Assembly (NCBI GenBank): GCA_002336915.1 | Contig: DDET01000019.1 | Span: 123,020 to 187,019 of the forward strand | From: Bacteroidetes bacterium UBA1947 | GTDB lineage: Bacteria; Bacteroidota; Bacteroidia; Chitinophagales; Chitinophagaceae | DNA length: 64,000 nucleotides | Reading direction: 5' to 3' | Shown: piece by piece, positions 9,261-18,733 of the stretch | Numbering within the stretch: position 1 is the stretch's first letter | How the letters are laid out: each line of letters opens with the position of its first letter | The notes under the pieces: model-generated | What the model was told of the DNA's origin: nothing | The model's input: the letters and a program-made list of their open reading frames with translations, nothing else | Databases searched by the model: none | Translations under genes and position numbers: made by a program

Positions 9261-10796
9261 ATGACTATGTTACGCGACGGAGCTAAAAAGAGTATTTGGC
9301 AGGAAACAATGAGCAACTATACCCCTGTTAATACATGGCTGAAAGACACTATCTATGATGTATTAATAGTGGGCGGCGGTATCACCGGCCTTACTACTGC
9401 ACTTTTACTACAATCGGAGGGTAAAAAATGTATTCTTGCCGAGGCTGTCAGTATAGGTTTTGGCACTACAGGCGGCACCACCGCGCATTTGAACACCTTT
9501 TTTGACACTCCATATAACAAGATTGAAAAAGACTTCAGCCCTGACGACGCAAAGTTACTGGCGAAGGGCGGCAAAGATGCAATCGACCTCATCGAAGGCC
9601 TTGTAAGCAAGTATAATATCAATTGCGATTTCGCCTATAAGCCCGGCTACCTTTTTGCAGAAGATGATAAGCAGGCAAAGGAACTGGAGGATATATATAA
9701 TGCAACCGTACGCGCAGAGATTGGTGTGGCCTGGTCGGAAGATATACCCGTGGATATTCCATTTAAAAAGGCATTGAAATTCGGCTTCCAGGCACAGATA
9801 CACCCCACCGCTTATATCTATGGATTGGCTAAAGCTTTTGAAGAAGCAGGTGGTGTTATTTTACAGAATTGCCTGGTTAATAGTGTAGAATATAATCAAC
9901 ACTTAAGCGCCGATACCTCTTTGGGCAAGATTATGGCTTCCTACGCGGTTTACGCCACCCATATTCCCCCGGGACTAAATATCCTTCATATGCGTTGCGC
10001 GCCCTATCGCAGTTATGTAATGGCATTTACTACCGCCGACGGCCGCTACCCTGATGCGCTTATATACGATATGCAGGACCCCTACCATTACATACGTACG
10101 CACACGGTAGGTGAGGATAATTACCTGGTAGTAGGCGGCCTTGATCATAAAACCGGCCATGAGCAAAATACAGACTATGTATTTTCGGAACTGGAGGCCT
10201 ATGCACGCAAGTATTTTAATATTGCCGAAGTCAAATGGCAGTGGTCATCACAGTACTACATACCCGCCGATGGACTGCCCTATATAGGCGTAATGCCCGG
10301 CCACGATAATATCTACACCGGTACAGGCTATAATGGCAATGGTATGATCTTCGGTTCACTTGCCGCAAAGATCTTCTGCCAATTGATCACTCAGGGCGAG
10401 AGTATTTACGAAAAGCTATTCAACCCTAACCGCATAAAGCCAATTGCAGGTTTTGAAAATTTTGTAAAGGAAAATGCCGATGTGGTAAGCCAGTTCATCG
10501 GTAAACATTTCAACCGTGATAAAATAAAAGAGCTCGTAGACCTTGCTCCCGGTGAAGCCACGGTGGCAAAATGGGACGGAAATAAGGTGGCCCTCTACAA
10601 AAACGAGAGTGGCCATGTATATGCAGTGGACCCGGTTTGCCCGCACGCAGGCTGCATTGTAGCATGGAATGGTGCAGAAAAAAGCTGGGATTGTCCCTGC
10701 CATGGGGGGCGCTATGCACCCAATGGCGCTTTACTCACCGGCCCTGCCTGCAAAGGATTGACACAGATAAAGTGGGAGGATATTGAGGGGGATTAA
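9261..10796 (+). CDS. FAD-dependent oxidoreductase with C-terminal Rieske [2Fe-2S] domain
   Basis: A 511-residue fusion. Residues about 30-400 form a DAO-type FAD domain with the dinucleotide-binding motif VLIVGGGITGLTTALLL and a second FAD contact near GTGYNGNGMIFGSLAAKIF. Residues about 425-511 are a Rieske domain with both cluster-binding boxes, CPHAGC and CPCHGG. This architecture is known in bacterial DAO/Rieske oxidoreductases, where electrons from substrate oxidation may pass to the iron-sulfur cluster; the substrate is unknown. Starts at 9261, 9267 and 9309 are all possible; the first domain begins after all three. It lies between a terminator and a low-complexity tract, so it is probably transcribed alone. 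Confidence 0.88.
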   Translation: MTMLRDGAKKSIWQETMSNYTPVNTWLKDTIYDVLIVGGGITGLTTALLLQSEGKKCILAEAVSIGFGTTGGTTAHLNTFFDTPYNKIEKDFSPDDAKLLAKGGKDAIDLIEGLVSKYNINCDFAYKPGYLFAEDDKQAKELEDIYNATVRAEIGVAWSEDIPVDIPFKKALKFGFQAQIHPTAYIYGLAKAFEEAGGVILQNCLVNSVEYNQHLSADTSLGKIMASYAVYATHIPPGLNILHMRCAPYRSYVMAFTTADGRYPDALIYDMQDPYHYIRTHTVGEDNYLVVGGLDHKTGHEQNTDYVFSELEAYARKYFNIAEVKWQWSSQYYIPADGLPYIGVMPGHDNIYTGTGYNGNGMIFGSLAAKIFCQLITQGESIYEKLFNPNRIKPIAGFENFVKENADVVSQFIGKHFNRDKIKELVDLAPGEATVAKWDGNKVALYKNESGHVYAVDPVCPHAGCIVAWNGAEKSWDCPCHGGRYAPNGALLTGPACKGLTQIKWEDIEGD

Positions 10797-10823
10797 TATT
10801 GATTTTTAGATTATGATAGATTT

Positions 10824-10867
10824 ACTTATCGACCTATCAAGCTTTTAACCTATCAACTTATCAAGCT
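10824..10867 (+). repeat. Degenerate short tandem words (CTATCAA/TTATCAA) before the M16 peptidase
   Basis: A low-complexity tract of imperfect words such as CCTATCAAGC, CCTATCAAC and TTATCAAGC. The 14-mer ACTTATCGACCTAT at 10824-10837 recurs exactly at 17365-17378, so this is a dispersed element as well as a local one. Confidence 0.6.
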
Positions 10868-10873
10868 AAGCCC

Positions 10874-10881
10874 TACCTTTG
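10874..10881 (+). promoter_or_regulatory. -7 promoter box TACCTTTG of the M16 peptidase gene
   Basis: Exact TAnnTTTG match, five bases before the ATG at 10887. It is identical in sequence to the box of the leucyl aminopeptidase gene. Confidence 0.5.
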
Positions 10882-10886
10882 AGCCC

Positions 10887-12173
10887 ATGTTACAATTTGA
10901 ACGTTTCATCCTTGAGAACGGTTTAAGAGTTATCGTGCACCATGACGATACTACGCCTATGGTTGCCCTTAATATATTGTATGATGTAGGCGCACGCGAT
11001 GAGGACCCGAAGCAGACAGGTTTTGCCCACCTTTTCGAGCACTTGATGTTCGGCGGCTCTGTGAACATACCCGAATACGATGAACCATTGCAGATGGCCG
11101 GAGGCGAGAACAATGCCTATACTACCAACGATATTACCAACTACTACATACAGCTGCCGCTTAAGAATATGGAGACCGCTTTCTGGCTGGAAAGCGACCG
11201 TATGCTATCATTAGCCTTTGGCGAAAAGAGCCTCGATACGCAACGCAAAGTGGTAAGCGAAGAATTTAAAGAACATTATCTCAACAAGCCCTACGGCAAC
11301 GCCTGGGAACACCTGCGCGAGCTGGCTTATACTGTGCACCCATACCGCTGGATGACCATAGGCAAAGAGCTGAAGCATATAGAAGATGCGCAACTGGAAG
11401 ATGTAAAAGCATTTTTCTTCAAACATTACAACCCTCTGAACGCTGTAATGTGCGTAGCCGGCCACGTCACCACGGAGCAGGTAAAACAAATGACCGAAAA
11501 ATGGTTCGGCCCGATACCTGCAGGCGAAAAATATGTCCGTAATGTACCGGTAGAGCCGCCCCAAACAGCAGCCCGTGCAAAAACCGTTTATGCAGACGTG
11601 CCCCTCGATGCATTATATAAGACTTGGCACATTGAAGGCCGCCTTCACCCCGGCTACTACGCCGCCGATCTTATTACCGAAATAATGGGCAATGGCTTTG
11701 CATCGCGCCTCTACCAAAAACTGGTGAAAGAAGAACAATTGTTCAGCAACATCAGTTGCTACCAGACAGGCAGCCTCGACCCGGGATTGCTGGTGGTGGA
11801 AGGTAAAATAGTGGAAGGCAAAAGCATAGAAGATGCCAATGCCGCTGTGGAACGCGAAATGCAGCTTTTTGTAGATAAGGGTGTAACAGCTGATGAACTG
11901 CAGAAGGCAAAGAATAAAATAGAGGCAATGATAGAATTTGAGGATATGGCCTTGCTTTCGCGCGCTAATAATCTGGCATTCTATGAACTGCTGGGCGATG
12001 CAAAAATGATCAACGAAGAACTGGGCCGCTACCAGGCTATCACACCCGCCTTTCTGCAGGAAACAGCCCGTAATGTATTGCGCGCAGAAAATAGCTGTAC
12101 CTTATTTTACCGGAAAAATATTCCTGTTACTCAAGCTGCTGATTCGTTCGCAGATCAAAACACCAAATCATAG
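10887..12173 (+). CDS. M16 family zinc peptidase (pitrilysin/insulinase-like)
   Basis: A 428-residue M16 peptidase of the processing-peptidase size class. The inverted zinc motif HxxEH is present as HLFEH near residue 48, within FAHLFEHLMFGGSVN, with a downstream acidic ligand expected in KVVSEEFKEHY. The N-terminal half carries the active site and the C-terminal half is the inactive M16C-type domain. No signal peptide is visible, so it may act in the cytoplasm. In Bacteroidota such genes often come as active/inactive pairs; here only the active one is present, and the next gene, a nitronate monooxygenase, follows after seven bases in the same transcript. Confidence 0.9.
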   Translation: MLQFERFILENGLRVIVHHDDTTPMVALNILYDVGARDEDPKQTGFAHLFEHLMFGGSVNIPEYDEPLQMAGGENNAYTTNDITNYYIQLPLKNMETAFWLESDRMLSLAFGEKSLDTQRKVVSEEFKEHYLNKPYGNAWEHLRELAYTVHPYRWMTIGKELKHIEDAQLEDVKAFFFKHYNPLNAVMCVAGHVTTEQVKQMTEKWFGPIPAGEKYVRNVPVEPPQTAARAKTVYADVPLDALYKTWHIEGRLHPGYYAADLITEIMGNGFASRLYQKLVKEEQLFSNISCYQTGSLDPGLLVVEGKIVEGKSIEDANAAVEREMQLFVDKGVTADELQKAKNKIEAMIEFEDMALLSRANNLAFYELLGDAKMINEELGRYQAITPAFLQETARNVLRAENSCTLFYRKNIPVTQAADSFADQNTKS

Positions 12174-12180
12174 ATATTAA

Positions 12181-13161
12181 ATGCTTTTTGAAGGGAAATT
12201 CACTGCAGACGCTAAGGCTTTCGATAATCGTATCACACAGCTATTCGGCATTCAATACCCCATAATACAGGCGGGCATGATATGGGCTTCCGGTTGGAAG
12301 CTGGCATCGGCAGTAAGCAATGCCGGCGGCCTTGGCCTCATAGGCGCAGGCAGCATGTATCCTGAAACCCTGAGAGAGCACATACAAAAATGCAAGGCCG
12401 CCACTACAAAACCATTTGGCGTCAACCTCCCTTTACTCTACCCCGATATTGACAAACACGTTGCTGTAATTATAGAAGAAAAAGTACCCATAGTTTTTAC
12501 CTCCGCCGGCAACCCTAAAACATGGACAGCCAAATTCAAAGAGCATGGCATTACTGTGGTGCACGTGGTGTCCAGCGCAAAGTTTGCTAAGAAATGCCAG
12601 GACGCAGGTGTTGACGCAGTCGTTGCCGAGGGCTTTGAGGCCGGCGGGCACAATGGCCGCGAGGAGACCACAACACTTTGCCTTATTCCTTCCGTTCGCG
12701 ACTCGATAACTATTCCTTTGATAGCAGCAGGCGGCATAGCCACGGGTCGCGGTATGTATGCGATGATGGCCCTGGGCGCCGAAGGCGTGCAGATGGGCAG
12801 CCGCTTTGTATGCAGCCCCGAGGCGTCCAGTAATACAGCCTTCAAAGAAGCGGTTGTAAATGCAGGCGAAGGCGATACCATCGTCACCCTGAAAAAACTG
12901 ACACCTGTCCGCCTGATAAAGAATGAGTTCTATAAACAAGTACAGCAGGCCGAGGACAACTGCCTGCCTGCGCCTGAACTGGAACACCTGCTCGGCCGCG
13001 CACGCGCCAAAAAAGGCATGTTCGAGGGCGATCTGAATGAGGGCGAACTGGAAATAGGCCAAATAAGCAGTATCATTAAAGAAATAAAGCCTGCGGGCGA
13101 GATAGTACTGGAGGTTTGGAACGAATTCAAACAGACCGCACAAAACCCATTCTCTTACTGA
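12181..13161 (+). CDS. Nitronate monooxygenase family protein (FMN-dependent)
   Basis: A 326-residue TIM-barrel flavoprotein of the 2-nitropropane dioxygenase/nitronate monooxygenase family. Visible family segments are PIIQAGMIWASGWKLASAVS with the following GGLGLIGAGSM, the catalytic-His region AEGFEAGGHNG, and the FMN phosphate-binding PLIAAGGIATGRGM followed by GAEGVQMGSRF. These enzymes oxidise toxic nitronates; FabK-like enoyl reductases share the fold, so the assignment rests on the AGGHNG histidine. It starts seven bases after the M16 gene, so the two form one operon with no evident functional link. Confidence 0.87.
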   Translation: MLFEGKFTADAKAFDNRITQLFGIQYPIIQAGMIWASGWKLASAVSNAGGLGLIGAGSMYPETLREHIQKCKAATTKPFGVNLPLLYPDIDKHVAVIIEEKVPIVFTSAGNPKTWTAKFKEHGITVVHVVSSAKFAKKCQDAGVDAVVAEGFEAGGHNGREETTTLCLIPSVRDSITIPLIAAGGIATGRGMYAMMALGAEGVQMGSRFVCSPEASSNTAFKEAVVNAGEGDTIVTLKKLTPVRLIKNEFYKQVQQAEDNCLPAPELEHLLGRARAKKGMFEGDLNEGELEIGQISSIIKEIKPAGEIVLEVWNEFKQTAQNPFSY

Positions 13162-13252
13162 TCCCCTCACCGGGAAACCCCTTTGTCGCCAAAAACACGC
13201 ATTACTTCACTGAGGAGTAACGATTTACAGGTATTATTAATAACTTGTGCTT

Positions 13253-13663
13253 ATGAAAAGGTACATCCTGCTCCTTCTTGTTTTTTGTTGTGCGGTTACC
13301 ACGCAGGCACAACAAACGCAATACACTGCAAAAGATTATGCCCGTACCCCCGTATGGATAGGAATGATGGATGACACTACTGCCAATTATTTCGAGGCAG
13401 AAAAAGCATACAAGATATATTGGCAGCACCACGAAAAGCCTGAAGGCGAAAATGACGTGATCGGTGAGCACGCCGGGCGCGAAAAGATCCCATCGAAACA
13501 CAAACAGCAAAAGATACAGCAGGACAACAAAATGCGCATGGCTGTAAAAAAGTACGAACGCTGGCATTCGCTCATGTTACCCTATGTGCAGCCCGACGGC
13601 CGTATACTTACACCCACCGAACGCCTGGCGATATGGGAAGAACAAAAACAAAAGAACAAATAA
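13253..13663 (+). CDS. Small exported protein of unknown function
   Basis: A 136-residue protein whose signal peptide (MKRYILLLLVFCCAVTTQAQ) is followed by a short charged mature part rich in Lys, Gln and His. I do not recognise the family. No cysteines or known motifs are visible in the mature region; residues 60-136 look helical (EHAGREKIPSKHKQQKIQQD). The start at 13253 is preferred over an ATG two codons upstream. It sits 18 bases before the large T9SS cargo gene and is probably co-transcribed with it, so it may be an envelope accessory of that protein, although nothing in its sequence proves this. Confidence 0.7.
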   Translation: MKRYILLLLVFCCAVTTQAQQTQYTAKDYARTPVWIGMMDDTTANYFEAEKAYKIYWQHHEKPEGENDVIGEHAGREKIPSKHKQQKIQQDNKMRMAVKKYERWHSLMLPYVQPDGRILTPTERLAIWEEQKQKNK

Positions 13664-13681
13664 ACACTTATATACATTAAC

Positions 13682-16600
13682 ATGAGGTTACGGCGGCTGC
13701 TCTGTTTATTATTACTGGCAATATCATTTAAAAGTGTTGCGCAGCCCGCTGTGGGCACATGGAGCAATACCGGCCCCATACTGTTCCCCGTTAATGTAAG
13801 CGGCCAGGTCGACGGCATCGGTCGTGTATGCCAGGTCAGGTTCCATCCCACCAACCCGCAAAAAATTTACGCAGTTAGTGCCTCGGGCGGTTTATATATA
13901 AGCAGCAACAACGGCGTATCATGGACCGTTACACCCGGCACCGAAACACTTCCCACTACAGCCTGCGCTTCGGTTTGTGTTGACTATACCAACGACCAGG
14001 TCATTTACCTCTCCACAGGCGACCCTAATTATTACTACCAGAGTTACGGTATATACAAAACCACTAATGGCGGTACGACATGGAATCCCGTTACCACAAA
14101 CATTGGCTACCGCATGGCCATTTGCATGGTGATGAACCCAACCAATAACAATACGATAGTAGCAGCGACCAACGATGGCATCTGGAAAACAACGAACGGT
14201 GGCAGCACATGGACACAAACACATAGTGGTGGTGCATTCACCGATATGAAGATCATTCCCGGCAGCCATAGTACACTCTATGCAGTCACAGGCACTCAAT
14301 ACTTCAGGAGCGTCGATTTCGGCAGCACCTGGTCTTTAATAACTGCCGGCCTCACCATACCCGCAAGCAATGGCGGCATGCGCATTGCAGTAAGCGCCGC
14401 TGATACGAATGTTGTGTACGTGGCCACTACTGATGGCAATGGTATTGTCAACAAGTCCACCAACCACGGCACCAGTTTCACTACGGTTTATAATAGCAAC
14501 ACGCAATGCCTTGTCTGTTATGACGACAATCCCGCATCAGGCTCACAGGGCAACTATAATTTCGGCATGACAGCCAACCCGCAAAACGCGAATGAGGTAT
14601 TGCTCATAGCACATTGCGTGTGGCGCTCTACCGACGGCGGTGTTACATGGAGCAAGCGCACCAGCTGGTGGAACGAATGCCATACAGATATGCACGATAT
14701 CGAATGGAACCCGTACAATAACACGCAGCGCTTCAATGCCAATGACGGAGGAGTATGGATGTCCACCGATACACTGGCCACCTTATGGTCGCCACGCAGC
14801 GATGGCGTAGCCGCCACCGAGATATACCGTGCAGCGCAAAGCCCCACCATCAGGCAGATGGTGAGCATAGGCACGCAGGATAACGGTGAGCTGTATTTCG
14901 ATAACATCTGGAAATGCAACCGCGGTGGCGACTGGGGATCAAAATGCGGTTTCGACTATAACGGCGGTTCAACCGTGTATTATTTTGGCTCGGGCAACCG
15001 GCGCAGTTTGCAACCGCTTGTGGGCGATCAGTCCTTCAATAGTCCATTCGACCCCAGCAATAGCTCCGATATGGAGTTCCTGCCCAACATGCATAACGTA
15101 GCATTTGCCGGTAACGATACCATTTCGCGCAGCACTGATGTCGACAATACATCGCCAACATGGACACGCATATATGTAACAGGTGAGACCATGCGAGATA
15201 TGGAATCCTGCCATGCCGATAGCAACATACTTTATGTAGTTACCGACAACGACCACCTTTACCGCAGCGATAATGCACTGGCTGCAAACCCTGCATTCAC
15301 GATATTGAACACACCTGCGGGCACCAATGCCGCAGCCAGTATAGCCACCGACAAACAAGATAAGAATGTGGTATACCTCACCTGCGGTGCTAAAATATAC
15401 CGCTCCGCAAATAAAGGCCTTAACTGGACAGATATTACGCTCAACCTGCCCAACCTCAATATTATGCGTGTCCTGGCCGATGATTATTCCATCACGGAGA
15501 GGCTCTTCGTGTGTCTCGGCAATTATGTTTACTATAAAGACAATGCAATGCCCGGCTGGACCATTACAAATGGATTGCCCACCATACCCTCTATCTCCGA
15601 ATTCATGATCTACAACGATGGCACTGCGGCCAGCACACTACGTGTTGGCACTTATGGCCGCGGCGTATGGGAATGTAATATCCAGAACAACCTGCCCCCC
15701 ACAGGCGACTTTGTGGCCGACAGGCAATACATATGCCCCGGCGATACGGTACATTATACCAAAAACCTTTTTGGGAATGTGCTATCCTATAGCTGGCTGT
15801 TCCCCGGCGGTACACCATCTGCCTCCATGGCGGCCAGCCCAACTGTAGTATATAATACTCCCGGCGTTTACAATGCATCGCTCATAGTTACAGGCGTGCC
15901 GGGTATCGATACTATCACAAAGCTCAACTATATCGTTGCGTCCATTGGTGCCACCACCACCCTGGTCGAGGGCTTTGAGGCCAATAACTTTCCTCCTGCC
16001 CAGTGGAATTTGTCATCACCCAGTGGTGCAGCATGGCAGCACGTGGATACCGTAGGCGGCTTCGGGCTCAGCTCAAAGTCTGCTTTTTACGATAACTTCA
16101 ATCACGACGCAGGTGGCGTGCATGATCATTTAATTGCACCGAAAATAGATCTTACCAATGCTGACTCAGCCTATGTATTCTTTGATGTCGCATATGCTCC
16201 TTATAGCAATGCCTACCCCGACAGCCTTGTCGTACAAATATCGCTTGATTGTGGCGACACGTACACGCCCATCTATGTAAAGAGCGGCGACACCCTGGGC
16301 ACAGCCCCTGCCACCGGCAATTACTTCGTGCCCACTGCCACGCAATGGCGCAAGGATACCATCTCGCTCAATTCGTTCCTTGGTAATGGTACAAACCTCT
16401 CTTTCGAGAACGTAGGGCACTATGGCAATGTGCTTTATCTCGACAATGTGAACATAAAAGTATTCCCGCATCCTGTTAGCGTAGCTGCTACAAAAGCAGA
16501 AAATGTTGTACAGGTTTACCCCAATCCATCAACAGGCATGTTCACCATTAAGGCCGAAGGACTTACGGGCAAAGAGGTGAAAATAGACTGCTACAATATC

Positions 16601-16753
16601 ATTGGCTCATTAATAAACAGCAAAAATATTGCAGTACCTAATGGCAGCTTCAACACCACGCTTGATCTTTCCGAATATCCACGCGGCATCTACCAGCTCA
16701 ATATCCAAACAGCGAACGGGGAACATTATACAAAGAAGATAGTGCTGCAGTAG
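13682..16753 (+). CDS. T9SS cargo protein with BNR/VPS10-like repeats, PKD and jelly-roll-like domain
   Basis: A 1023-residue secreted protein. A signal peptide (residues 1-21) is followed by a sialidase/VPS10-like beta-propeller region to about residue 680, marked by many Asp-box-like repeats such as TTNGGTTWNPV, TTNGGSTWTQT, STDGGVTWSKR and SANKGLNWTDI. A PKD domain lies at about 695-760 (SYSWLFPGGTPS), then a choice-of-anchor/MAM-like region at about 770-930. The C-terminal T9SS type A sorting domain (VQVYPNPSTGMFTIKAEG to the final KKIVLQ) directs export across the outer membrane and surface attachment. The propeller repeats give no substrate and the catalytic residues of true sialidases were not identified, so adhesion or binding is as likely as hydrolysis. 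Confidence 0.92.
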   Translation: MRLRRLLCLLLLAISFKSVAQPAVGTWSNTGPILFPVNVSGQVDGIGRVCQVRFHPTNPQKIYAVSASGGLYISSNNGVSWTVTPGTETLPTTACASVCVDYTNDQVIYLSTGDPNYYYQSYGIYKTTNGGTTWNPVTTNIGYRMAICMVMNPTNNNTIVAATNDGIWKTTNGGSTWTQTHSGGAFTDMKIIPGSHSTLYAVTGTQYFRSVDFGSTWSLITAGLTIPASNGGMRIAVSAADTNVVYVATTDGNGIVNKSTNHGTSFTTVYNSNTQCLVCYDDNPASGSQGNYNFGMTANPQNANEVLLIAHCVWRSTDGGVTWSKRTSWWNECHTDMHDIEWNPYNNTQRFNANDGGVWMSTDTLATLWSPRSDGVAATEIYRAAQSPTIRQMVSIGTQDNGELYFDNIWKCNRGGDWGSKCGFDYNGGSTVYYFGSGNRRSLQPLVGDQSFNSPFDPSNSSDMEFLPNMHNVAFAGNDTISRSTDVDNTSPTWTRIYVTGETMRDMESCHADSNILYVVTDNDHLYRSDNALAANPAFTILNTPAGTNAAASIATDKQDKNVVYLTCGAKIYRSANKGLNWTDITLNLPNLNIMRVLADDYSITERLFVCLGNYVYYKDNAMPGWTITNGLPTIPSISEFMIYNDGTAASTLRVGTYGRGVWECNIQNNLPPTGDFVADRQYICPGDTVHYTKNLFGNVLSYSWLFPGGTPSASMAASPTVVYNTPGVYNASLIVTGVPGIDTITKLNYIVASIGATTTLVEGFEANNFPPAQWNLSSPSGAAWQHVDTVGGFGLSSKSAFYDNFNHDAGGVHDHLIAPKIDLTNADSAYVFFDVAYAPYSNAYPDSLVVQISLDCGDTYTPIYVKSGDTLGTAPATGNYFVPTATQWRKDTISLNSFLGNGTNLSFENVGHYGNVLYLDNVNIKVFPHPVSVAATKAENVVQVYPNPSTGMFTIKAEGLTGKEVKIDCYNIIGSLINSKNIAVPNGSFNTTLDLSEYPRGIYQLNIQTANGEHYTKKIVLQ

Positions 16754-16778
16754 GCTTCGTTTCCAAAAATAAATTGCC

Positions 16779-16798
16779 CCGTCCTTTAGGGCGGGGTG
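16779..16798 (+). terminator. Hairpin after the T9SS cargo gene
   Basis: Arms CCCCGTCC (16779-16786) and GGGCGGGG (16791-16798) pair with one G-T wobble around a TTTA loop, 26 bases after the stop. The following T-run is weak. Confidence 0.6.
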
Positions 16799-16863
16799 TA
16801 AATTATTTCATAACACGGCTTTAGCCAAATCGAATACTTAATGGAACTGAAGCCACCGGGCAT

Positions 16864-17322
16864 TTAAGACCTGTCATCTTCTGCTTCCTCGATCTCGGTT
16901 GACACCGGGTGGTAATAGACATGCTCATCTATAAGGATGCCGTTGTCCTTATAGGCACTATCGGTAATTACCAACCGGTCGGCCCGCTTAAAGATATATT
17001 CCTCCCTGTGTTCCAAAAGCAAAATGCGCTTTATATTGTTCTTATACATAAAGCCCCTGATCTTCCTCCTGTCTTTCTTCAAAAAATCATGCAGGCTGCC
17101 TTCAGAAAGTTCCTGTGAAAAAGCGGTCTGGTGAAAAGTGGTAGCCCCCAGTGTAAATTCGACCCGGGCAAAATCATTATTATTAAAGACCTCCTTTCTT
17201 ACGTTCTGTATTTTAGCAAATAGCTCCCGGTCGTTCTGGTAGAGCCTCCTGTACGAATGTTCGTCTTTTGCATGGCAGGCGAATAAAAATAATATCCCCG
17301 CCAAAAAATACAGTCTCTTCAT
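16864..17322 (-). CDS. Putative lipoprotein of unknown function
   Basis: A 152-residue protein with a lipoprotein signal, MKRLYFLAGILFLFAC, whose Cys at position 16 would be lipidated. The mature part is polar and mixed alpha/beta (NDFARVEFTLGATTFHQTAF, RILLLEHREEYIFKR) without a recognised domain. It lies 52 bases downstream of the DUF2130 gene on the same strand and may be its operon partner, but the low-complexity tract in between also carries a dispersed 14-mer and could hold a separate promoter. Function unknown. Confidence 0.65.
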   Translation of the reverse strand: MKRLYFLAGILFLFACHAKDEHSYRRLYQNDRELFAKIQNVRKEVFNNNDFARVEFTLGATTFHQTAFSQELSEGSLHDFLKKDRRKIRGFMYKNNIKRILLLEHREEYIFKRADRLVITDSAYKDNGILIDEHVYYHPVSTEIEEAEDDRS

Positions 17323-17364
17323 ATACCCTCTTACATACTTTTAGGTTTTCACTTTTAACCTTTG

Positions 17365-17378
17365 ACTTATCGACCTAT
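17365..17378. repeat. Copy of dispersed 14-mer ACTTATCGACCTAT
   Basis: Exact match to 10824-10837. It sits in a low-complexity tract (about 17345-17378) that runs into the stop codon of the DUF2130 gene and lies upstream of the lipoprotein gene. Confidence 0.55.
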
Positions 17379-18646
17379 TCTATCGCATACTCACTGCCAT
17401 CTTCAATAAGGTTCAGGTCCACATTTTCCATACCCGCTATACCTTCTATCGATCCGCGCACATGCGCTGCATTCAGCAATACCTTTTCCAGTTGTTTCTC
17501 CCTCGCCTTCCACAGTTTCTCCATGGTATCACGCTCCCGCTGTATGGTCATCCGCATACTCATAAAACCTTCCCTGATAGCCTTCCACTGCTCAGAGAAT
17601 TCGGTACCCGTCAGGTAGTCATACAGCAGGGTCATTTTATCACCTTTGTTTTCATGGCTCTTGGTAGCTGTGTATACTTTGATGATCAGGTCGCGCAGCA
17701 CGCATGCCAGCGCCTTCACTTCGCCAAAACCACATATCCATACACCATCCTTTTCCCCAAAGCCGTCCATGTCTTTTGGCTTGGCCTGCGTCACTATTAC
17801 TGCCACCTCGGCACCCTGGCTGCGCATATCGGCCTTCAGCTTTTCTATCCAGTCGGCACTAAAGTCTTTCGTGCGTTTGCTCTCGTAAATTATTTTGCCG
17901 CATTCCTGTCCCAGGTTGTTGCGTACGGTCTGTATACAGTCTGCACCACGCACACCCTTACCCACCTCGCTTACTATATCAAAGGGAAATGCCGCTTTCA
18001 GCATGCCCTCCAGTATCAGCTCCTGCGCCTCGCCCTGCAGCTGCATCGATCCCTGCTCTGCCTTGCGCTGCATTTCTTCTGCCAGCTTGCGCTGTGCCTC
18101 CAGTTGCATCTCCAGCTCTTTCAGCTTTAGCTGGTGTTCTTCATCGCGTAGCTTATTGCGCCCTTCTTCTTCTTTTTTTATCTGTTCCGTCAGCTTCGCC
18201 CGCTCGTCCATCATCTTGCGCTGCATCTCCAGTTCCAGTTCCTGCTCCTTGGTCTTCAGCTCCTGCATCTTCTTCAGGAAGTCCAGTTCCTTCAACCTCG
18301 CCTCAGCCAGTTTTGCATCCTGCTCCTTCTTTGCATCTTCCAGTGTCCGCAGTTGCACCTCGAAGTCACCCTGTATTTGCTCTTTTATTTGTTTCGATAG
18401 TGTTCCTTCTATTTCCTTCTTTTCTATCTCCACCCGCCTTTTCAGCTCTTCTTCCTGTTGCAGCATCCTTGTTTCCAGGTCCTTTTGCTGCTGCTCCAGC
18501 AGCTGCTTGTCGGCTTTCAGGCTGTCCATACGCTTATGCCACTCCGTTTCCATCTTCGAACGGATCTCCTTCTCCACGCTCTGTTTCATCACATCCGTAG
18601 GCTCAAATTCATGGCTGCACTGTGGGCATATTATCGTCGTACTCAT
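17375..18646 (-). CDS. DUF2130 coiled-coil protein
   Basis: A 423-residue protein starting at MSTTIICPQCSHEF; an upstream in-frame ATG would add 28 Asn/Lys-rich residues that read through the intergenic region. Residues 5-20 carry a CxxC zinc-knuckle-like start. Residues about 30-230 are a long Glu/Lys/Gln-rich coiled coil, and residues about 230-400 are the conserved DUF2130 domain (FPFDIVSEVGKGVRGADCIQ, GKIIYESKRTKDFSADWIEK), which has a nuclease-like alpha/beta look with a conserved E-x-K. Members are widespread, cytosolic and of unknown role. It is divergent from the OmpA-family gene, with about 87 bases between the starts. Confidence 0.85.
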   Translation of the reverse strand: MSTTIICPQCSHEFEPTDVMKQSVEKEIRSKMETEWHKRMDSLKADKQLLEQQQKDLETRMLQQEEELKRRVEIEKKEIEGTLSKQIKEQIQGDFEVQLRTLEDAKKEQDAKLAEARLKELDFLKKMQELKTKEQELELEMQRKMMDERAKLTEQIKKEEEGRNKLRDEEHQLKLKELEMQLEAQRKLAEEMQRKAEQGSMQLQGEAQELILEGMLKAAFPFDIVSEVGKGVRGADCIQTVRNNLGQECGKIIYESKRTKDFSADWIEKLKADMRSQGAEVAVIVTQAKPKDMDGFGEKDGVWICGFGEVKALACVLRDLIIKVYTATKSHENKGDKMTLLYDYLTGTEFSEQWKAIREGFMSMRMTIQRERDTMEKLWKAREKQLEKVLLNAAHVRGSIEGIAGMENVDLNLIEDGSEYAIE

Positions 18647-18711
18647 ATATTTTCTCTGTCTGTTCTTGTAAAATACAAAGTTCGGTCTTATGTCATTAAG
18701 CTGTCGCTTAT

Positions 18712-18719
18712 TATTTTTG
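18712..18719 (+). promoter_or_regulatory. -7 promoter box TATTTTTG of the OmpA-family gene
   Basis: Exact TAnnTTTG match ending 14 bases before the ATG at 18734, in the divergent intergenic region. Confidence 0.5.
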
Positions 18720-18733
18720 TACTTTTCCACATT

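Noticed and set aside
12433..13170. A 245-codon minus-strand frame opposite the nitronate monooxygenase gene
   Set aside because: Its translation has no family pattern, while the plus frame shows all FMN-enzyme motifs.
17462..18671. Three long open frames on the plus strand opposite the DUF2130 gene (about 200-260 codons each)
   Set aside because: They are Ser-, Cys- or Pro-rich low-complexity translations that mirror the coiled-coil codons of the real minus-strand gene; the minus frame has the conserved domain.
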